From positions 1-11,622 of the forward strand of contig WPDH01000002.1 in NCBI GenBank assembly GCA_019137255.1: 11,622 nt of DNA. The letters run 5' to 3'. The stretch comes from Corinectria fuckeliana (lineage: Eukaryota; Ascomycota; Sordariomycetes; Hypocreales; Nectriaceae). The notes under the pieces are model-generated. The model made no database searches, was not told the DNA's origin, and worked only from the letters and a program-made list of their open reading frames with translations. The translations under genes were made by a program, and so were the position numbers. This document shows positions 8,101-11,622 of this stretch, in pieces; the first letter of the stretch is position 1; the number at the start of each line of letters is the position of its first letter.

Positions 8101-9129
8101 AAAAGAGAGTATATAAGCTTTTAAAAGTCTTAGAGAATTATTAGATTTTCTTTTTTTTAAAGACTAAATAAAGAGATTTACTCTTATATTAAAATCTTTA
8201 AAAATTTCTTTTATATCTCTATCTAATTTCATAATAAAATAAGAGATAAAAATAAGGCTATCTAGGTTATTAGGGCTATTAGGAGAGGTATTTAAGTTAG
8301 AAGAGTTAACTTTTATATTAAATAATTTTTCTTATTTTTTATCTCTTTCTTCTCTTTTGCTAAAAGGGGTCTTTTTCTTAGTCTTTTTATTCTTTTTAAA
8401 AGTATTCTTTTTCACCCTATTATTATCTTTTATTTTAAAGCTTTTAGAAGTTTTATTAGAATGTAAAAAATAGTAATTTTTATCTAAATAACCTTATATT
8501 TTACAATAGGAACATTTAAGTGTTATTTTCTTTTTTTTCTAGGGTTTTTTTAATTTAATAAAGTTAACTAAGTTTTTAGAGCTTTTTAGCCTCTTAGATT
8601 TATCTATAAGGCTAAAAGATAAAGTCTTTATATTATAAGTATTAGGCTTATTTCTTAGAGCTTAAGAGATATTTATTATATAGCTATTATAAGATTTATC
8701 TAAGTTATTTAGAATCTAAGCTATTATAACTTTATTAGAGATATTTATATTCTTAAAGGCTAATTTATTAGATACTTTTTTTACTTTATTTAAATATTTT
8801 TTTATAGTAGAAAAATTATTTAAAGTGGTATTAAAGAATTTTTTTATAAGTAGAAATTTAAAAGTAAATCTAAAAGAATTATATAGGCTTTTTAAGCTAT
8901 CTTAAGCAGTTTTAGCACTTATAATATGCTTAATTTACAATAAAAGACTATCTTCTAATAAAAGCCTTATATTTGCTAAAGCCTCTTCACTTTTATTATA
9001 ATTTTCTAGCTTAATAACAAATATAAGTTTTTCTTTAGTTAAGAAAGCCTCTATTCTTATAGCCCAGGTTATATAGTTTTCACTACTCTTAAGCTTAGAA
9101 ATATAGTAATTTTTATCACTATTTCCTAT
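8101..9129 (-). pseudogene. Copia-type gag with CCHC zinc knuckle, degraded
   Basis: The frame reads, from about residue 10, K-L-K-S-S-E-N-Y-I-T-W-A; the N-Y-x-x-W signature begins the gag domain of Ty1/copia elements (UBN2/Retrotran_gag_2 type), and this Trp codon (9066-9064) is intact. A helical region follows through about 8620. The zinc knuckle is at 8514-8473: Cys, X2, Cys, X4, then Tyr where His belongs (8490) and Tyr where the last Cys belongs (8475), both the changes RIP predicts. A Lys-rich, basic linker follows (about 8460-8330). Stops in the frame are TAA or TAG in place of Gln or Trp. The likely start is the ATA codon at 9129-9127, a probable RIP product of ATG, just before G-N-S-D-K; this is an inference. 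Length from there to the protease fits a copia gag. Confidence 0.8.
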
Positions 9130-9181
9130 CTTTTAAATATAGTATAATTCTTTAATAAAGAATTAAAGTATTTTATAAAAA

Positions 9182-9960
9182 TGTAAAAGAGATTAAGATT
9201 TATTTAGAAAAGAGGTAGTATTATAAATCTGTAAAAAGTATATATAGATAGAGTGAATTTTTCTCTCTTTTTAAGTGGAAGAGATTCTCTTAAAAGTTTC
9301 CTTAGAAGTCTCCTACTCTCTGTTCCCTTCTAAAGAAATAGATTTTTTTATTAGTAGAGGTAAAAAGGTTATAATATTCCTAGAAAAGAAATATACTTTT
9401 ATTATTAGTAGCTTTAAAGCTATTAGTGCCCTAAGAGTGAAATTAGAATCTTTTAGCTTTTCTAATTAGTTGTCTTTCTTCTAAAATAGCTCTTCTCTTA
9501 AAATAAAAAAGGTATAAGCTAATTAAGATAAAAAGATAAAGGTTTTTAATAAGAATACCTTCTTAGAAAGCAAATTAATAGATTAAACTTATAATTAAGT
9601 CTTTTATCTTTATATTAAAAATAAAGAGAAGAAAGAATTTAATTTGCCTATTAGAAGTAGTAAATTCTAAGATAAAAAGCAAAGATTAGAAGAAAACTTC
9701 TAAAAGAGGATTTATAGTAAATCCGGGCTTATAACCTGTAAGGTATAATATTATAAGCTATATAAAAAAGTTAAATTTCTTAAAATAAATAGCTATAAAG
9801 CTTTTAGAGGTTTTAAGTGATTAAGAGGTTTTAAAGTAAGTCCTAATAACTAATAGATAGCTTATTAGGTAGAGGAGAAAAAGTAGGTTAAATTAATAGA
9901 TTTTATAAGATAATTAGTTAAAATCTAAGTGCTTAAGTGTCTACTTTATATTTAGATATA
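9182..9960 (+). pseudogene. Degraded + strand frame of unknown identity, including a 64-codon open stretch at 9275-9469
   Basis: From 9275 the frame is open for 64 codons; it begins with GTG, not ATG, and has no recognisable start context. Beyond the TAG at 9467 the same phase continues to about 9960 with a charged, protein-like composition (many Lys, Glu and Arg codons) interrupted by TAA/TAG and at least one TGA (about 9818). A Lys/Arg-rich stretch with G-L-I-T-C-K near 9728-9745 and R-G-F-K repeated near 9808-9835 stands out, but I do not recognise the family. Two Phe/Ile-rich segments in the 64-codon part could be hydrophobic. The - strand over 9130-9480 is similarly open and could be the copia leader instead. 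A functional gene is unlikely. Confidence 0.3.
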
Positions 9961-10302
9961 AACAGAAATCACTCTCTTTTTATAAATAAATTTCTAGTCT
10001 CTTAGCAGTCTAAATAGGTTATATAATAGCTTAATTTATAGCTAAAGTAATAACTAATATTATACTAAAATCTCAGATTAGTTAGATGTAATATTACGCT
10101 GTAATTATAGTTCTAGTAGTAAATCTTTTAAAGTTTATTTAAACTATAGTATAAGTTAGAAAACTAGCAGATAGTAGCGATTTAATAATAGCTAATAGAA
10201 ATATAAGAAAGTTTTTATATAGTGTTAGTATAGTGCTAATAGTACTATATACTAATATATACTAGGATTTTCCTAGGATTTTATAATACTAGTTAAAGCT
10301 AG
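9961..10302. other. Unassigned interval, the least CG-depleted part of the window
   Basis: No gene was recognised. It contains two of the three CG dinucleotides I noticed (10097 and 10178) and several TG and CA sites, so RIP was weak here. A short tandem at about 10263-10280 repeats TAGGATTTT around the palindrome TCCTAGGA. Confidence 0.45.
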
Positions 10303-11353
10303 TAAACTTTAATAACTTTTATAACTATAATTATACTTTAATTATAAAGTTTATTTATATCTATTAGTTTAGTTAATAATATAACTAATAACTAATAAGA
10401 TTTAGCTATATAATAGCTTTATAATAGTTTTATNNAATACTATTTACTTATTAGATATTTACTATAAGGTTTTTAAGTAAACCTTTTATATAGCTAGTTA
10501 AGACTCTCTTAATAACTATTATAAACTATCTTAAGACTTAATATATACTTATACTAAAGATAGTAAAAATCTAAGTATTATCCTTTAAGAGATTTATAAT
10601 TAGTTTATAAAAAAAAACTATAATATTCTTACTAAGAAGATAGTATAAAACTACTATAAGTAAGAAGTAATCTCTTAAGAGAGTATAGTTAATAATTATT
10701 ATAGTATTTAATAGTATATAAGATATAATATTAGAAGCTATACTAAGTGACCTAATAATAATCTTTTTACTAAGATAAGAGAGAATTACTTTTAATAGTA
10801 ATACTATTAGAGACTAAAATATTCTCTTATTATAAGTAATTTAAGCTTAGGTTAAGATCCTAGTAAGTGTTTTCTAAAAGATAACTAATACTACTTTTTT
10901 AATAGTAGTTATAATTATTTCTATAAGAGATAATAAGATTAAAATCTTATTACTTATATATTAAGTATAGCTTATAATAATATTAGCTAAGACTATTATT
11001 ATTCTCTAAACTAAGAGAAAAACAGCTTTTAGGATAATTACTTTAAGTTTATATTTAGTCTTAATAATAAGATCTTTAAATTAATTATAAGTTATTTTTA
11101 TACTAAGCTTAGCTTATAGTAAGAGTAGGTTTTATAGTAAAAAATTTTTTTAAGAGGAGAAAAAAAATAGTTTATAACTTTAATATCTTTTATTTTAACT
11201 ATTCTGCTTATTATATATAATATAATAATAATATAAGAGTAAAAAGAAGGTAAAAAAGGTTTATAAAGAAAGATACTTAGGTTAGAATAGATTTTAAGAG
11301 TATAACTAAAATATAGTAAAAGTAGCTATTAAATATTTATAAAAAGCTTTAAA
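10303..11353 (-). pseudogene. Second LINE ORF1 copy (N-terminal and middle part), inverted
   Basis: The - strand matches 1217-2281 and carries the same degraded Thr/Pro/Ser-type ORF1 frame. Homology stops at about 10303, just before the point where the left copy has its zinc knuckles, and the following sequence (10302 downward) is unrelated. The copy is therefore 3'-truncated or was cut by a rearrangement. Its differences from the left copy are mainly C/T and A/G. Confidence 0.78.
10434..10435. other. NN ambiguity in the right LINE copy
   Basis: It lies at nearly the same element position as the NN at 2136. On the - strand, complete codons end just before it and complete codons resume just after it, so deleting the Ns keeps the ORF1 frame. 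Confidence 0.9.
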
Positions 11354-11397
11354 TATTTATTTTTAAAAAGTTATAAACTACTTAGTATCTTACTATT

Positions 11398-11622
11398 TAT
11401 TTATTTATACCTGATTTAGCTTATAGCTATTTAGTTCTTTTTCTAAGTAACTTAGACTAATTTATAATAAGAGGGAAAAACCCTAATAGTAAGCTATAAG
11501 GTGAAAAACCTCTTACTACTCTTACTTAAGAGAGAAGTAAGTTAGGCTTAGTATATATATATAGTAATATATATTATAAGCAGGTTTACTTTATAAGAAA
11601 AGCTAATTATATACTTATAATA
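11398..11622 (-). repeat. Inverted repeat arm B, right copy (LINE ORF2 5' part), running off the window
   Basis: Reverse-complement match of 2911-3134. On the - strand it precedes arm A by only about 45 bases, whereas in the left copy B lies downstream of A. So this is the truncated end of one LINE fragment followed directly by the start of another in the same orientation, or a rearranged copy. It is less RIP-mutated than its partner. Confidence 0.78.

Larger units (their letters stand above)
7480..9129 (-). mobile_element. Ty1/copia-type LTR retrotransposon fragment (gag and protease), RIP-inactivated
   Basis: One - strand frame, with no frameshift that I could see from 9129 to about 7740, carries a copia-family gag domain, a CCHC knuckle and an aspartic protease active site in the canonical order. 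No LTRs, integrase or reverse transcriptase were recognised. The fragment is less mutated than the LINE: it keeps TGT, TGG, CAT and CAG codons at several places. It is convergent with the LINE and lies between its two inverted copies. Confidence 0.8.

Noticed and set aside
9275..9469. The 64-codon ORF as a real small gene
   Set aside because: It starts with GTG, has no start context, lies in transposon debris, continues past its stop in the same protein-like phase, and the opposite strand is equally open.
10089..10097. TAATATTAC, identical to the rolling-circle origin nonanucleotide of some small circular DNA viruses
   Set aside because: No stem-loop or Rep gene around it; a nine-base A/T-rich word is expected by chance in this composition.
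1217..11353. Inverted arms as terminal inverted repeats of a giant DNA transposon
   Set aside because: The arms encode LINE ORF1 sequence, and the left arm continues smoothly into its own ORF1 and ORF2.
11401..11622. A + strand frame reading P-D-L-A-Y near 11410 and L-F-L-S-N downstream, resembling the end of a copia reverse transcriptase
   Set aside because: Spacing does not fit the family, and the segment sits in the LINE ORF2 on the opposite strand in the left copy. The low stop count is the only support.
1..11622. Bacterial, phage, mitochondrial or CRISPR content
   Set aside because: No Shine-Dalgarno-linked ORFs, no spacer-repeat periodicity and no organelle genes. The CA/TG loss and retroelement content point to a fungal nuclear genome.
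1..11622. tRNA and rRNA genes
   Set aside because: I saw no tRNA box A/B pairs or rRNA core sequence; these would need CG- and TG-containing motifs that are absent.

Overview
This window looks like a transposon graveyard from the AT-rich compartment of a filamentous ascomycete (Pezizomycotina) genome; I found no intact gene. The base composition is extreme and very particular. CA and TG dinucleotides are almost absent (none in the first 120 bases), CG is nearly absent (I noticed only three, at 9724, 10097 and 10178), and TA is everywhere. This is the pattern left by repeat-induced point mutation (RIP), which turns C into T, mainly in CA, on both strands of duplicated DNA. The fungal origin is inferred from this signature together with the retroelement families present.

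Layout. Positions 1-1216 hold unassigned AT-rich DNA with a direct repeat pair (357-529 and 906-1078). About 1217-5560, + strand, is one long Tad-like LINE (non-LTR retrotransposon). Its ORF1 has a low-complexity N-terminal part and three zinc-knuckle motifs (2316-2492). Its ORF2 has a shortened endonuclease region, a complete reverse transcriptase whose motifs can be read through the RIP damage (3490-4980), and a Cys/His tail. About 5560-7260 is unassigned and includes TTA microsatellites, followed by a pyrimidine tract (7261-7350). About 7480-9130, - strand, is a Ty1/copia-type gag-protease remnant with a CCHC knuckle and a protease active-site box, both carrying RIP-type substitutions. Positions 9182-9960 hold an unrecognised, weakly mutated, + strand degraded frame. 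At 10303-11353 and 11398-11622 are two pieces that match the left LINE in inverted orientation.

None of these genes can work as they stand. Nearly every expected Gln, Trp, His, Cys, Asp, Gly or Pro codon at a diagnostic position has become the codon that C-to-T or G-to-A change predicts (Gln/Trp to stop, His/Cys to Tyr, Asp to Asn, Gly to Ser, Pro to Leu/Ser/Phe). Reading frames, by contrast, are largely preserved over hundreds of bases, so the damage is point mutation rather than random indel decay. Three NN pairs (2136, 3889, 10434) all fall inside the LINE copies, and at all three the frame is restored if the two Ns are dropped.

I found no new functional system. The interesting content is the readable fossil record: which elements were here, how RIP strength changes along the window, and the inverted LINE arrangement.
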